From: Arenicola marina
Taxonomy: Eukaryota; Annelida; Polychaeta; Arenicolidae
Direction: 5' to 3'
Length of the DNA stretch: 64,000 nucleotides
Assembly: GCA_964019135.1 (NCBI GenBank)
Contig: OZ025252.1
Span: 4,480,823-4,544,822, forward strand
A model generated the notes under the pieces. The model made no database searches, was not told the DNA's origin, and was given only the letters and a program-made list of their open reading frames with translations. Every line of letters starts with the position of its first letter. Position 1 is the first letter of the stretch. This document shows, piece after piece, positions 38,201 to 50,400 of the stretch. Position numbers and translations under genes: made by a program.

Positions 38201-40042
38201 TACTTGGAGTACCAAGTGTTTTTATGTCATAGATCCCCAAATGCATTGACCAAAATATTTATTTTGTGCTGCAAAAAAATCTATTGACAACGTATATCAG
38301 TAGACATCAACACTTGTCTTGTATTTTCATGATTATATTTACCTCCGGGATGTTTACAATCCGGACAGTCAATAATAAAAACAACTAGCACTCGAGTCAA
38401 TACCGCCATTCATAACCCGGAAACTGCGCAACACAATAATAACATTCCCGGTCCCCATCCTCAGGGAACACAAGTCAACGGCCACATTGGCCCAGAGGGC
38501 TATTCCCTCTAGTGAGTGCCATATCCATCGATTGAATACGATGACCTTGACATTGCAGGCAAGCAGACTGCGTTGGCTTTCACCAAGGAACAGTACGATG
38601 TGGCGGAACGTATCTTGGGCAATGTAAGCAACCAGAGGTCAAAACGGCCGTTACCCACCGCAATAACAAGAAATATGCAAAGTCAGTCATTCGTTATCCG
38701 CGACAACATCCGATAAATGAGCCTCCCCTGTTTGTTTTCATCCGGGTTCCTAGGTTGGCGCCCACTGTTTGAACTGAGAATTCCATTGGGTATAAACTTG
38801 GTAGATACCGCGCTATATGCATTGGCTACATACAGCAGGGGTGTATCTAGGGCGGGGATGGAATAGCGGGGATGATTAACCACCCTCTCCCGTCTGTACC
38901 CCCGCCTACCCACCGACCCACACCCACCCTGGCCCCTCCCGCACTACGGTAAATAATTTATCCACGGTGGAGCAATACTTGGGACGCCTCACGAGGTCGC
39001 TTCTTCATTCGTGGTGGACACCATTAAAACAACAAACCATCTCTTTACTAGTATCAGCACGTATCATTCCAGAAATGGGACCGATCCCACTTCCTGGAGA
39101 ACTTGTCGGGCTTCGAGACGCAATGCGCGATGGTGGACAGGACATCCTGGGCTTTCGCCTTCGCCCTCGCCGAAGGGTCGAAGAGGGGCATGAATGTCCT
39201 TGGTCTGTTCGGGAAGGCCAGAAACAGGGGCAGCACCCAAGAGGCGATGGAACATATTTTGCGGGGCTTTAAGGAGGTAACTACATCGCCCCTCTCGTTA
39301 CAGCCTAAAGTGTAATAAACTGATACCGATAAGTCATTCCCATGTAATATAGGAAGACAAACAAATGCTTCAGGTGAAGGGAGAAGCTTCACAGTCTCTA
39401 TTGGCATTCGGTATCGGTTTTATTTAACAAAGCTCTGTATAGACAACACTTGGTTTCCATGAAAAACCCTTCAATGCCTTTAAATGCACATGAAATAGTT
39501 AGAGCCTTGTAATGTCATCAAGATTTTGACCTTCCTGTTAACTTGTTTTGGTGTGCTTTCTTTTTAATTTCATGCCGTGTTAACACGGATATGATATCGC
39601 ATATATCTGTTAAAACGTTAACACTTACAAGACATGACAGAGATATTCAGAGACTACAAACAGTTCACCATCTGTCATGGCTTCACCACCATTTTTGTTT
39701 TAATTTAGAACGTGGCGAAACCTCTCCACTACGAGCTGAGAGAACTTTAACTTTTGCACTTTTCGTGCGCAACTTATAACATAATGCTGAATACTGCCCC
39801 ATGTCTCCTAGCAGAGCCGAGGATCGTATCTGCATCAGGCTCGTACAAATTGAGCCAAATTATGCCCTTTACGATGAGATAGAGATATATGCGAGATGAT
39901 TACTAAGCGTGCGTTTGCTCTCCAGATCCGCCTGGCGACGAATGTGGGTTGCAGCATCATCCCCGATTGCATGGGAGGTCGCGGTGACACGGGCCAGTCC
40001 GACATGTACGTGGTGGTGTCCTGCATCTACGAGGAGCTATAA
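29223..40042 (+). CDS. Secreted protein with two tandem CAP-like domains
   Basis: Seven exons join in phase to 879 nt (292 residues): 29223-29357, 29983-30210, 35723-35805, 38465-38511, 38559-38623, 39073-39276 and 39926-40042. All use GT-AG. Residues 1-20 (MWSLLVLVAVVVMTTETLAS) form a signal peptide. The protein then repeats one plan twice. A helix-like start ('RAFPIS..ENYAIEAFQRI' and 'RAIPSS..EQYDVAERIL') is followed by 'EWDPTNFLVDLSGIYANCA' and 'KWDRSHFLENLSGFETQCA'. A Cys-rich end follows ('HFGCSVRPGCNGQVVVACLFSP' split by an intron-free exon, and 'NVGCSIIPDC...YVVVSCIYEEL'). The W-D...C and GC-C-VV-C pattern resembles CAP/SCP-TAPS secreted proteins, but the usual His-rich CAP signatures are absent, so the family call is tentative. 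Two short candidate exons in the long intron (36202-36233 and near 37185) break phase and were left out. Confidence 0.65.
30289..30400. mobile_element. MITE fragment (GGGTCTGGAAGG family), truncated
   Basis: Begins GGGTCTGGAAGG and continues with the CCAGTGTCCAGTGTCGATT and CTTTTTGGCTCAATTCAGTG blocks shared with 34401-34653. It is cut off by the ATATCGATAT-rich array at about 30400. Confidence 0.7.
30400..30575. repeat. GATATC/ATATCGAGATAT palindromic array
   Basis: Repeated self-complementary units such as ATATCGAGATAT, CAGATATC and GATATATGAGATAT. Both strands read almost the same, so open frames here are artefacts. It is intronic in the CAP-like gene. Confidence 0.8.
31258..31545. repeat. 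AT-rich palindromic minisatellite
   Basis: About eleven copies of a 22-28 bp unit with GCATTATTATATAATAATC or near variants. Each unit is itself a hairpin. Intronic. Confidence 0.85.
32078..32330. repeat. Pyrimidine (CT)n microsatellite
   Basis: CTCTCTCT-rich sequence with poly-C starts. Plus-strand Ser/Leu/Pro and minus-strand Arg/Glu/Gly open frames are low complexity only. Intronic. Confidence 0.8.
34401..34653. mobile_element. MITE with 14-bp perfect TIRs
   Basis: Left end GGGTCTGGAAGGGG and right end CCCCTTCCAGACCC are perfect inverted repeats of 14 bp. The interior carries CAGTGTCCAGTGTCGATT, GTGTCG and CTTTTTCAGATC blocks. Related copies are at 41866-42098 (complete), 30289-30400 and 9571 (ends only). 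It is non-coding and intronic in the CAP-like gene. Confidence 0.75.
34614..34892. repeat. 46-bp tandem repeat of the MITE's right end
   Basis: Six copies of a 46-bp unit containing TGTGCCTGTCTCGTGTCGCC and CCCTTCCAGACCCTCTATAA. The first copy is the terminal part of the MITE itself, so the array arose by amplification of the element end. Confidence 0.9.
35382..35698 (+). mobile_element. 9-bp-TSD repeat family, copy C, beside a splice acceptor
   Basis: Ends CACTCTGCTTTCGACTC and GGGGGAGCTTG match copies A and B; about 100 bp of the interior are missing. Flanking 9-mers ACCCTTTGT (35373-35381) and ACTCTTTGT (35699-35707) match at 8 of 9 bases. The element ends 24 bp before exon 3 of the CAP-like gene (35723). 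The right-hand duplication therefore forms the start of that exon's polypyrimidine tract. Confidence 0.8.
36234..38464. other. Intron 3 remainder of the CAP-like gene
   Basis: A ~36-bp tandem repeat with GGCACCACGTGCTTTGTGACC-like units occurs about five times at 37290-37445. A poly-C tract lies at 37240-37258. Otherwise I see no coding exon that keeps phase. Confidence 0.5.
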
Positions 40043-40266
40043 GGCGTCTATGACGTCACGCAGCACTGAGCCACGTACAACACAGGGTGAGCCGTTAATT
40101 TGAGTTAATTCTGGTTTAGTGAAATGAAATAATTCTGGTTTGCTTTGCAAAGTTTACATTTCAAATGTCTGTATAAAGAAGGTAATATCTTTTAATGCGG
40201 AACTCACTCAACTAAAATATTGTGCAATATGGTGCAAACAAAAGCACCTTACAGATTTGCCCGTGT

Positions 40267-40272
40267 AATAAA
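40267..40272 (+). terminator. Polyadenylation signal of the CAP-like gene
   Basis: AATAAA 225 bases after the stop at 40042 is the first canonical signal downstream. Confidence 0.5.
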
Positions 40273-41865
40273 ATCGCGTTTGTCTCCCGCGTCTTTCCAT
40301 CGACGCAGGAAGTTCATTTCGACGCTCCAATGTTGTAGGTTGCGTACGAACGCCTGTAGGTGGCGCCTCGATGGCCGTATGATGAAGTGACCGGACACCG
40401 GAAGCGGAAACACGTGCGGAGGAGACCTTGTACGATAGGCGTTACCGTGCTCTGCTCGCGAGTGCTTCTCGTTTTCTCTTGTCGTTTAAATGTTTCACCG
40501 TATTACTGTCAATTTATCTAGTTGGCCATAGGATATATAGGGGCGACGTACGTAATTTATAATACATTTCATTGTTTTTAATAAGGTGAAGGATATTAAT
40601 GGAATTTGGATGTTTCGAAAACAAAAGATGTCGTATTAATGTTCTATTGAAGCTTTAGATTCTAGTAACAAGCCTGTGCTAAGAATATAGAACATAATAG
40701 CTTGAGGCAGTTTTTATTTGGAGACTAACATTAACGAAACGTTGATTTTTTTTCTTCAAAAAGGTGATTTAGTTTATTATTGGATCTTCAATTGGTCAAC
40801 AGATAATAAGGATTACGGACTTAGTTGTAACGATTTTTCACTATATATACATTAGTATAAGTAAAGTGATCTACAGTTGTCAGCGCATTAACGTTGTTCC
40901 ATGCGTCAGTTGTTATAAGCTGTCTTAAGGTTACACAATTAGTTTGTTCCTATGGATTTCATTACTTCCTTTACATGTTGCATTTGTTAAAACTACGAAG
41001 TATTTAACAGAACACATTTTACCATGTTATTTGCGTTTATAATAAACATTTTAGTGACATATTCCTGCGTTATTTATATGCAGTACCGGATTGTTTTTAA
41101 TTTCGACATTTTAATTCTGCACAAAGTATTTACGAAGTTTGTTTTGTTTGATTAATATAGAGCTTTAAATTGTAAATAAATGCGTCCGTAATAGGATAGA
41201 CGAACTTAATGGGCCCGATTTTACAGCTTACATTAACATATATCAGGCCCAGCGTCCCGCCGAATAAAGTATGGCGATGCACCCCTGTCCCCGCTCATAT
41301 ATCACATGGGAACATCTTATTAATTGATTGTATCAAGTCGAAGCCACAGGTAGCGTAGGAACTCTCCTGGTGGAAAAAATATTTGTCATTACACCGAACG
41401 GGCCAATCCAGGAATTTTAAAAGGGAGGTCCACTGAAAATTTGCGACCGGGGGAGTGGGGGGGGGGGCTCTGAATACAAAATTTGGACGACCGGAGGGGG
41501 TGGGGTCCACCAATACTTTGAGCCTTATTCCTAACAAAAAGGGGTCGTCCACGCCCCAGATGGCCTAAATTTTGCATTGAAAAATTGTATTCTTCCTCAG
41601 AAAGGGGGGATCCTGACCCCCCCCCCCCCCACGCCCCCCGCCCCCCCTCTCGGACCCACAGCTGCAGAAAAAATTAACATAAAGACACTCTTCCTGCGCT
41701 CGCTACTTTACAGATTGTTAAAACCTCCTCAGTTCCAATGAGGCTAGCAAAGAATAAAGGAACACACCCCATAGTGTATGGTCTATGACATTCAAGCATG
41801 ATTTATTCCTTATTATAGATGTACCAAGATTAATTAACGGAGGCGGGAAAAGTTAAACACAATAA
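40273..41865. other. AT-rich intergenic, nothing coding seen
   Basis: 40470-41220 is AT-rich without features I recognise. 41430-41640 holds poly-G and poly-C tracts next to a 'TTTGCGACCGGGGG'-type sequence that recurs near 49391 and 51749. Confidence 0.4.
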
Positions 41866-42098
41866 GGTGTCTGAAAGGGGATTCCAGTGTCGATTTGTTT
41901 CAAAATTCTCACGGTCGAATGTCGGTTTGTCACGAAGTTCCGTGTCGCTTTTTGGCTGACTTCAATGTCGTTCCTTTTTTTCTAAAATCTGTCGATGTCG
42001 CTTTTTCAGATCCTCAGTGCTCGAGTAGGGAGGTTAATGTTGAACGTTGATGTTCCAAAAATGCCGTGTCGCGTGTCGCTATTTCCCCCTTCCAGACC
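41866..42098. mobile_element. MITE copy of the 34.4-kb family
   Basis: Left end GGTGTCTGAAAGGGG and right end CCCCCTTCCAGACCCC, with the same interior order of GTGTCG-rich blocks as 34401-34653. About 233 bp, more diverged at its left end. Confidence 0.7.
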
Positions 42099-42846
42099 CC
42101 TACAATAGCCGACAAGCAAGATTATAATGTTATGAGGGTATCTGAGGCCGGAACGGACGGAAGGAACGTTTTCGCATCAGTTAAAGCTGGATTTGTTATG
42201 GGTTAGTGGCGGCTTCAGGAAGGGCGGCGCCGAGGGTGGGGGTGGGGGGGGGGGGCGGTGGCATTGGACTCAGAGTCAAATTGACCCCCTTAGTAGTAAA
42301 GTAGCGCACCCCGGTAAGGTCAGATATGGTAAGATATTAGTTGCTACAGGAACTTCAATGTCTTGATATATACATGCGAATGAGTCTTTGATGGCCCAGA
42401 CCGGGATCATGGGCATTGAGCAACCTTTGGCATGTTTGAATAAGACAAGTGACGAGTGCTTATAATTAATGAAGTGTGCCTGAGCCCGTAAACTGTTTGG
42501 GTCCTCCCTTCGATTATGGAAATGATAGGACGTTGCTTGCGTAAAATTTATCGCAGCATGCATGAAATACAATTCATGTGCAATGGCCTCCCTCCGTAGA
42601 CTCCTCGAGAAGGTAGGCCACCACGAATGCGAAGTTTTACAATTTAGAAGATCACACCCAGCGGTCAGAGGCAGCCACGACCAAGGAGAAGAGGATTAAT
42701 AGAGAGAGAATCATCATTTATTTCGACCAGGAAAACAACAACAATACAATACATCATACAGCAAAAACGAACAAAATATAATCCCTGGCCGAGGAGACCA
42801 CCATTATGACATAGTCGCTGGCATAGTGGCCACCTCAAATCAAAGC

Positions 42847-42870
42847 AAAAAAAAAAAAAAAAAAAAAAAA
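42847..42870. repeat. Poly-A run, 24 bases
   Basis: Uninterrupted A24 on the + strand. It lies inside the LINE's 3' region but in the orientation opposite to a tail for that element. Confidence 0.9.
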
Positions 42871-43332
42871 GCGGAAAACAATACTCCGATAAGGACAAAT
42901 TGGGTAAGCAATTATCGATAGACACCATTAGAATTCAATAGAACATATGATATAAAAATCATAATTTGGGGGATTAGATAAAACGCAATACCTCTATAAT
43001 TCTTTGTGGCAGATATAACAATTAACTTTAAAACAGTCAACACAGTACCTATCAATAAGTCTATCAATAAATAATTTTTTATATATGTAGAGTAGCCCGT
43101 TATTGAATGGGTAAATATCTTCGTTAAAATGTCTTTTGAAGTTCGGTTTATTAAATGAGTCAAGTAATAGCGGATGCAATGTTCGGCAAATTTGTGCCTG
43201 GTTCTGGGTATAATTATATTGTGCTTACATCTGGTGTTATACTAATGTTGGTCTTACAGGGAAAATGGAAAAAGGTAATAAAATTTTATCACCGTGACTG
43301 GACCATTTCAGATGTTTATGTAGGGTCAATCC

Positions 43333-44061
43333 TTGGCGTAAGTGCCCCCAGGCAAGCCCGCTTCTCTAGGGGCACAACGGTAACAATGTTAAAATCCTTC
43401 GACGTTAGTAGGGAATCGACTGTAGCTTTTATTATAATGCGGGCACGTACAATAATAGTGCTTACGTATTCTATATACCTTGTTCTATCTTCTGACATCA
43501 AGAAAGTGTGTCAACACTAGATTGTTCCAGTCATATTTTCGCGAACAAATGTTGGAGCATGCGACTTTTCCCTACCAACCGCCATGCGTATGCAGCGCCA
43601 CCTGGCGAATCCCGCCAGCATTTGAACCATTTGTAGCCTGGGTCCCAAACTTTGTAACAGTCAATGACCGGTGAAAAAGGGCGCTGCTGTTGTCCTTAAG
43701 TTCAAAGTGAGCGACTGACAACGCCCTCTAGCGGAGAGTCATATGCTAACGGAGAGGAGGAACCAAGTCGCATTCACAGTAACCGGCATCAGCCAAAAAC
43801 AAATATGGCGGATGGCTGGTCGGGAACAGTTGTGTGCTCCAACATTTCTTGGCGAAAATATAATCGAAACAACCTAGTGTCGACACACTTTTTTGATGTC
43901 AGATGATAGAACAAGGTATATAGAATACGTAAACACTATGATTGTTCGAGCACACATTATAATAAAAGCTACAGTCGATTCCCTACTAACGTCGAAGGAT
44001 TTTAACATTGTTACCGTTGTGCCCCTAGAGAAGCGGGCTTGCCTGGGGGCACTTGCGTCAA
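43333..44061. mobile_element. Complete foldback element inserted in the LINE
   Basis: Ends TTGGCGTAAGTGCCCCC and, inverted, TTGACGCAAGTGCCCCC. Arms of about 230 bp (43333-43562 and 43837-44061) enclose a ~275-bp centre. Flanked by a perfect 9-bp direct repeat, GGTCAATCC, at 43324-43332 and 44062-44070. Removing the element restores the RT frame across the site. Both arms carry a related ~55-codon frame (with 'DSLLTSKDFNIVTVVPLEKR'). No transposase is seen. The 9-bp duplication suggests a Mutator-like foldback element. Confidence 0.85.
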
Positions 44062-45710
44062 GGTCAATCCGAGAAAATCAAAGTCGTCAACGCATTCCAG
44101 CTTGGTATTTTTAATATAAAGTTCCGGTATCGTTACCCGCTTTTGTGGCATATAAAATAACATAGATTTGGTCCTTTTAATGTTTAGAGATAGTTGGTTA
44201 AGTTTAAGCCAATTGCTTACTAGAGACAGTTCGTGGTTTAACACTTCACTACTTCGGCGTACATTACTTGTTGGCGCTAATGTATACTTAGTGTGCTAGA
44301 AAGAGTTGTATCGTCAACGTAAATAATTGCACTAAATATTGAACTCGCTCTTGATATGTCGTTTATATATATTATAAATAGAAGAGGGCCAAGTATTGAT
44401 CCCTGCGGTACTCCTCGGGAGATCAGAACTTCTTGTGATTGAACATTGTCTATGCTTACGTACTGTTTGCGATTGTGAAGATAATTTTGTAGCAGCTTGA
44501 GCGCCGGCCCAGAAACCCCATAGTGCTTTAGTTTAGTTGATAGTATGTCGTGATTAATGGTGTCAAAGGTTTTGATAAATCAAGATAGATGTTTATCGGA
44601 ATCTCCCCTATATCTAGTTTACGTATGTTTCTATCAATTAATTCCAGTGTAGCTAATTGGGTTGAATGTTTTTTCCGGAAACCATACTGACCACTATTAA
44701 ACAGGATTTCTTGATCAAAGTGTCCATATATCTGATTATAGATTACTTTTTCAAAAACCTTAGATATGGCTGGCGAAATTGAAATTGGCCTATAGTTATC
44801 CATATTAGATATTTCCCCCTTTTTAAAAACCGGCACTACTTTTGCAAGTTTTAATTTATCCGGAAATATACCAGTAGACATTGATTGGTTAATGATGTGG
44901 GTAATTGGCTTGCTTAAATCTACTTTTAATAGTTTCAGCATTTTCATTGACAGGTCATCATGCCCAGAACTAGCCTTAGGTTTCAGCTCATCAATTATTT
45001 TATTAGTGACATTAGGGTCAATTAAAATAAACACCAGTTTGTTTTTAGAGGGATCGCCTAAATAGCTAGTATAACTTTGGTTTGGGTCCTGATTGATTTT
45101 ACTGGCAAGTTTAGTACCAATGATGCTAAAAAATCATTAAAGCCATTTGCTATAGCCAAACGGTCAGATGTTGGCTTCCCATTAATATTAAAGAGCTCAG
45201 GGAATTTGTCCTTTCGGTTTGACCTATTAATAACGGATCTTATTGCTTTCCAAGTTGCCTTGACGTCCCCTTCACATTTTTCGAAAGCATGATGATAATA
45301 CGATCTTTTGGCCAACCGAATTATATTTTTTAGTAGGGTTTCATACGTCTTAAAATTGGTTTTGAGAGTATCCTATTGACAGGAGGTTGGCGCTGTCATT
45401 CTAAGTTTTTTATAAAGTTTGTCCTTAAATGCTATCGACTTAATAATACCAGTGGTGATCCAGTTTGCCTTTTTGTGTTTTCTCTTATTCAATTTACTGT
45501 CTTGCTTGGTAAACATATATCCCTGGCATGTGTAAATATATCCTCAGGGATCTCATAGTTACTGTTAGGATCGGCACATAGGTCCTTGTCTAGTTTATCT
45601 AATGCGTCTGCGTTGACAATTTGTGTTTTGAATTTCTCTACTGATTGTGCATCATTGGTTTTTATATTAATATATGTGGGCGTTTTGTTTGAGCGTCGCA
45701 CATCGAAGAT

Positions 45711-47324
45711 TAGTAATACGGCAGATGGTCTGAGATAGCCTTCAATATAATACCAGCTGTTGTATTTAATGAGCTAGATGTTAACTTACATAGTTAGTTC
45801 CAATACAAATTATTTAAAATGATGATAAGTGTTTTATAATGAATGCAAGCATACATATACTATACAGGTATACATGTCTGAAGAGTATAAACCAAATGCA
45901 TGTAGTCCGTTCTGATCCGTCAATAGTTGACAACTTCAGTTAATCGCAAAAATGTAGCTGTCGGACAAATGGTGCAATTAAGTGGATTGCACCGTATATG
46001 GAGTCTTACAAACCGCATGCCGCTTTGCCGCTTCCGCACATATGGAATCCTAGCTTTACACACAAATCGCACATATTCGATTGTAATGGACGATAACGTT
46101 ATGATGTTTCGCGTAGATGTCAGACTTGATCTCCAGCGACAGCGGTCATTGGTTTTAACCTCATCCCCCCCCCCCCTTCCCCCCACCCCCCCTCTCTCAC
46201 TGATCTTATGCGTGTTGGGTTGCCTCATTGATGAAGCCACGTAGTGACGTTAACGTGTCCATGTGCGACGTCGACGTGCACATTTGTGACGTCAACGTCG
46301 TTCAATCATGGCGTCAGCATGTCTGATTGTGACGTCAGCGTGTCTGATCGTAACGTCTGCGTGTTCTAATAGTGATGCAACAAGCGTTTTGCCGCTCAAA
46401 TCTATTCTTAGATTTACAATTCTTAAACGCCGTACATCAACGTCAAACTATACCAATCACAAAAAACGATATCATAAAAATCGACTGTGAAATCACTAAA
46501 GGGAACTGACACCTGTCTGGCGCAAAATGTATTTGTTTATTGGTCGAGAAGAACAATATGGTCCTGGAACCTTCACATGGCCAGAAGTCAGAAGTCACGC
46601 CTAGCTGTACAACTTACAGTTAGGCAACAGTGTTGTTCTCTAAGGGAGACCGGCGCGTATGTATCGTTGATGGACTTGATATTACTTCCATTGATAGCTG
46701 GTAGTAAAGTCAAGTTGCTTGTAATTGAACAGCTTTCGACTGGATATGTATTTTGTATCTGAAACTCTAGGAGGCCCAAAATGTCATGTTCTTATCAAGA
46801 ATATCGCAAAGTGAATGGTATTCTTCGCCAAGGAAATCTAGAAGATCGATCTTGTTCAGCAAATTGTTGTTCATGTCAGAGCAAGTGAAGTTTCTTTCTT
46901 GGGACGATGACGCATCAGTGTGTAAAAATGAGTGTAGATCAGAGCGGGGTGAAGATTAGTAATTGTTTTACAGTGGCCATGATTTCCAGCAGTTCTGACA
47001 GTATCTATGGCGAATAACAGCATTCTACCCTCGGAACCAACGGGAGACTGAAAACAGAGCAGAACAGGCGATAAGGCTTCATTATATGATGGGCATAATA
47101 GAGTTCTTCAGTGGCACATGTTGTAGTTACCAGCTCAGCGTTTACTACCGATATGGTTTTTGTATCTTTAGATAATTGTGTAACAAAAATACCGCTATTA
47201 GTACCATATTTTGTCTCTTGCATTCACATATTGCATTCCTGTAACCACCAGAAACTACCGCTCCCAATATTTATGACACAGAAGATACAAATCGACATTT
47301 CGAGGAAGCACCACCCTGGCACGT
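45711..47324. other. Intergenic with a CRE-like cluster
   Basis: 46240-46360 is dense in ACGTC/ACGTG motifs, with perfect TGACGTCA at 46287-46294 and 46330-46337. On the minus strand, near 46595-46772, an AG acceptor, a ~55-codon frame and an ACTGTAAGT donor could mark an exon, but I cannot connect it to a gene. Poly-C near 46165-46175. Confidence 0.35.
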
Positions 47325-47490
47325 CTTGGTACACCGAAGTGTGTGTAATAGTTGGCGTTCTACACCGCAGATTAATAGGTCCTGGGTTTGAATCCAAGCC
47401 CGGCTAGGCACCTAATCTGGGGCCTGTTTCCTCCATTCATCCTTCAATCGTCCCGGGAAGTTCCTTGGTCCAGTTTAGGCCTCTGCACAC
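47325..47490 (+). repeat. Probable tRNA-derived SINE
   Basis: CTGGGTTTGAATCCAAGCCC at about 47381-47400 carries a good RNA polymerase III B-box (GGTTTGAATCC), with a possible A-box, TAGTTGGCGTTC, about 35-45 bp upstream. The following ~90 bp would be the tRNA-unrelated body. It overlaps the 3' side of TSR gene A. Confidence 0.45.
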
Positions 47491-47497
47491 AGGCGGC

Positions 47498-50400
47498 CTA
47501 AAACACAAATTCATCTCTTGACACAGCGATAAACAGTGAAGACTTACTTCCTAATTTGCATCTCGGGACGATGCATTCCTTAGCCTCGGATTGGGTTCGC
47601 TTTCGGAGACTGGAACAGGCTCGCTTTCGTCTGTCGCAGTACCGCATGCGGGTCTTTTGAGATCCGGTGCCACATTTCTTCGAGCACTGGGTCCATCGGG
47701 TCCATGCTTCCCAGATATCGGACACCGACGCTGAAGAAAGCGCCGATCTAGGTCATTAAGTTCGCAAGCGCAGGAGGCGTAGGCGTATCATTATCATTAT
47801 TGCCATATAGTTACTCTTTATACTCTCTTGAAATGAATTGTTTGCAGTTTTAGGCCACCTTGAACACATTAATTAGCTCTTTCCGGCGCAATGAAAATGA
47901 GTTTGGATCAAACATGCCTCATATGCGGAGGGTGTTTAAACCCATGACTGGTTGTTCTGTAGCTCCCGCTAACTAAGTAAATTTTGGAACCTCCATCCAG
48001 TCCATAACGTCATCCGATGGGACCATGAGCCTCATGACCAAAGGATGGCTTCGCCCGGAATGTTTGAAATAGTTCAAAATTATTTTATTCCATTTATTAT
48101 CAAGACGGTTAATATGAACTGGTCTGGTTTTCCATTATTTTTAAAGTAGATATGTCAGACAGTATTGACGTACAATGTAGAATGCATTGTATAAAGGATG
48201 CGATACTAAGTTCGATGGCTGGATGGATATTTGAGGCCACCTTTGTAATCTGCCCCCCCCGACCTCCATCCCAGCCAACCGTTCGGTGTAGGGTGCACAT
48301 GTAACGCCGCTCCAGCACGCTATTTCTTACAGCCGCAATCCTTGGTACATTGTTTGGTTTCGGTGCCTGTCTTTGGATGTGGACAGCGGCGGTAGCGGTC
48401 AGTGCACTGACGAGAGCGGGTCTGGCTGCCTGGTGCTGTGCATGTGGTGGCCGTACAGGCCGACCAGCTACCCCAATTCAGCCAGTGGCCACCTCCTGCA
48501 GTAATGAAAACGGGTTAACTTTAAAAGACTATGCCAAAAACAATTCAGCAATAATTAGCTTATAAATAGACATACCAGCACAGTAGAGACATATAAGCTT
48601 ATTATGATATGATAAAGACCGTTCCAGATACCCCTGGCGACATCTATCGTCAAAAAGAGACACTGCGTGTTTCGGGTTAGAAAACTGATTCCCGCAAGCA
48701 TTTGTCCCCATGTATGCGTACTGAGTGGCTTCAGATGCCCGGCTTCAACGTTTCTTTTGTCAGATGTAGGTCATCTCTATAGCATTGTTATTCGCAGATC
48801 AATTACACAAGATATCTCTATAAACTTCCCTTTAACTATTATATTATATCATGCCATCACAGCTTATATTTCACTAGATTAAGAACAGCCTAATACTCAT
48901 ATCTGTTAGACTTCTCGTTCGACATGGCCCATGTCAAGCGAGTGCACGCAGATTCGCATTGAAAAGACAGTGTATACCGGTCAACATATAATAAGTTATA
49001 ATCGGTACATATATCGGGTACCAAGTTGTATAGTCTGTACAATATATATTCCTTAATTATATGTTTAATATCTCTAGACAAAATAGACGAGAGAAAAAAT
49101 ATTATTTTCGCACTGAAGAACATCGGCAAACCGGGAATATGACCGCTTTCCTGCTAGGCACAGCGTAGTGAGTCGTTACATTCGCCGGTTTGCATTTTTT
49201 TGCACCTGTTTCTATTATAGATTATAGGGGAGATGCCTTGCTGCCTGTGAAAGCAGATAAAGATACCCCTATATAGCGGACATTTATGACAAAAAAGATA
49301 CCCTTATATAGCGGACATTTATGATGAAAAAGATACCCTTATAGAGCGAACATTTATGATGAAAATGATACCCCTATAAAGCGGATATTTAAAAACTTGC
49401 GGCCGAGGGGTGGGGGGGGGGCACTGATAATGTGCGTTCGTACAGCGGGTTGCTGCGAAAAATACCACCTCCGAGCGGATTTTGGGGGTAAAAGGCCCCG
49501 ACCGAGCGGATTTGGGCGGTGAAAAAGGGAGGGCTTTACCGCTACACCCCCCCCCTCCCCTCAAACCCATCACTGTAATAAGTACCTCCCCCCCGCTCAA
49601 TAATTTTACTCAGTTGAATTGTTTTCGGTGCGACATTCCGGTTAAAGCCTATGGTTGTCGCCGATCAAATTATTGCTATTTAGTTTCTTCCCTATCTATG
49701 GTTAATTTATTCGTTACTTACATTTAGCTATTGACAATGAACTTTATTAAACTTTATAATTGATGGCGTGGATGTAAGATCTACACATATCGATCTACAC
49801 ACATTACTCACTATTACACTGCTTTTGGCATGACTTTGTCTCGACCTTGGCGTTGGGTTGCGCACAGCGCCCCCACTGGTCAGAACAGTGACGAGTCCGA
49901 CTGGCTGTGCCTCGGGGGCCGCAGGATGTCGCTGAGCAAGGAGACCAAGCGCCCCAGTTGGACCACGTGCCGAAAGCTGAAATGTCATTTTTAAAGTGGA
50001 TTTAATGACGTACTTTATAACCGTTTTAGAAACGTTGGAAAAACGTTATATGTTTGCTGGATAGACGCCACTAGACTCTATACGCCATTAGGCGCCACTG
50101 CATGCCAGTAGACGCCACTATTGTACGCCACTATATTATTTCTTGCTTTCTAGCCGAAGATTGTAATTGTTGAGCTTTAATTTATTAAACGAAATCTTTT
50201 CCATACCCTGTCAGTTAATTTCGGAGCAATCGCTCACATTTTAACAACATTGAGCGCGTTTGTTTAGGTCACACACCAATAGAAACCATCCCCATGATAA
50301 GCAATGGAAAAACCCAAATTGTCAACCCCATGCCAGAGAAAAATCGATACCCATGTTTGACTATGTGGGCCATAGAAAATTATAGAGCAATCATGCAACT

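Larger units (their letters stand above)
42700..45710 (-). pseudogene. Decayed non-LTR retrotransposon (LINE) ORF2
   Basis: Minus-strand fragments appear in protein order. 45489-45701 and 45058-45315 carry the linker between endonuclease and reverse transcriptase. 44528-45034 carries the RT fingers/palm with 'KVVPVFKKGE', 'NYRPISISP', 'QYGFRKKHST' and 'INIYLDLSK'. The next frame holds the GVPQGS-type turn and the catalytic motif YVDDTT (44304-44321). 44070-44244 carries 'SNWLKLNQLSLNIKRTKSML' and 'DFDFLGLTLT'. After an inserted element the sequence resumes at 43323 with 'GLTLHKHLKWSSHGDK', then, after an internal deletion, a C-terminal tail ('RTSKDILTKIFTHSITGYST'). The 3' end probably lies near 42710 in AATAAATGATGATT-like sequence. 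Frameshifts and deletions make it dead; the RT is of the CR1/L2/Jockey type. Confidence 0.85.

Noticed and set aside
46595-46772. Possible minus-strand exon with acceptor and GTAAGT donor
   Set aside because: It cannot be joined in phase to a convincing neighbour, and no domain is recognised. It is noted only as a possible extra 3' exon for TSR gene A.
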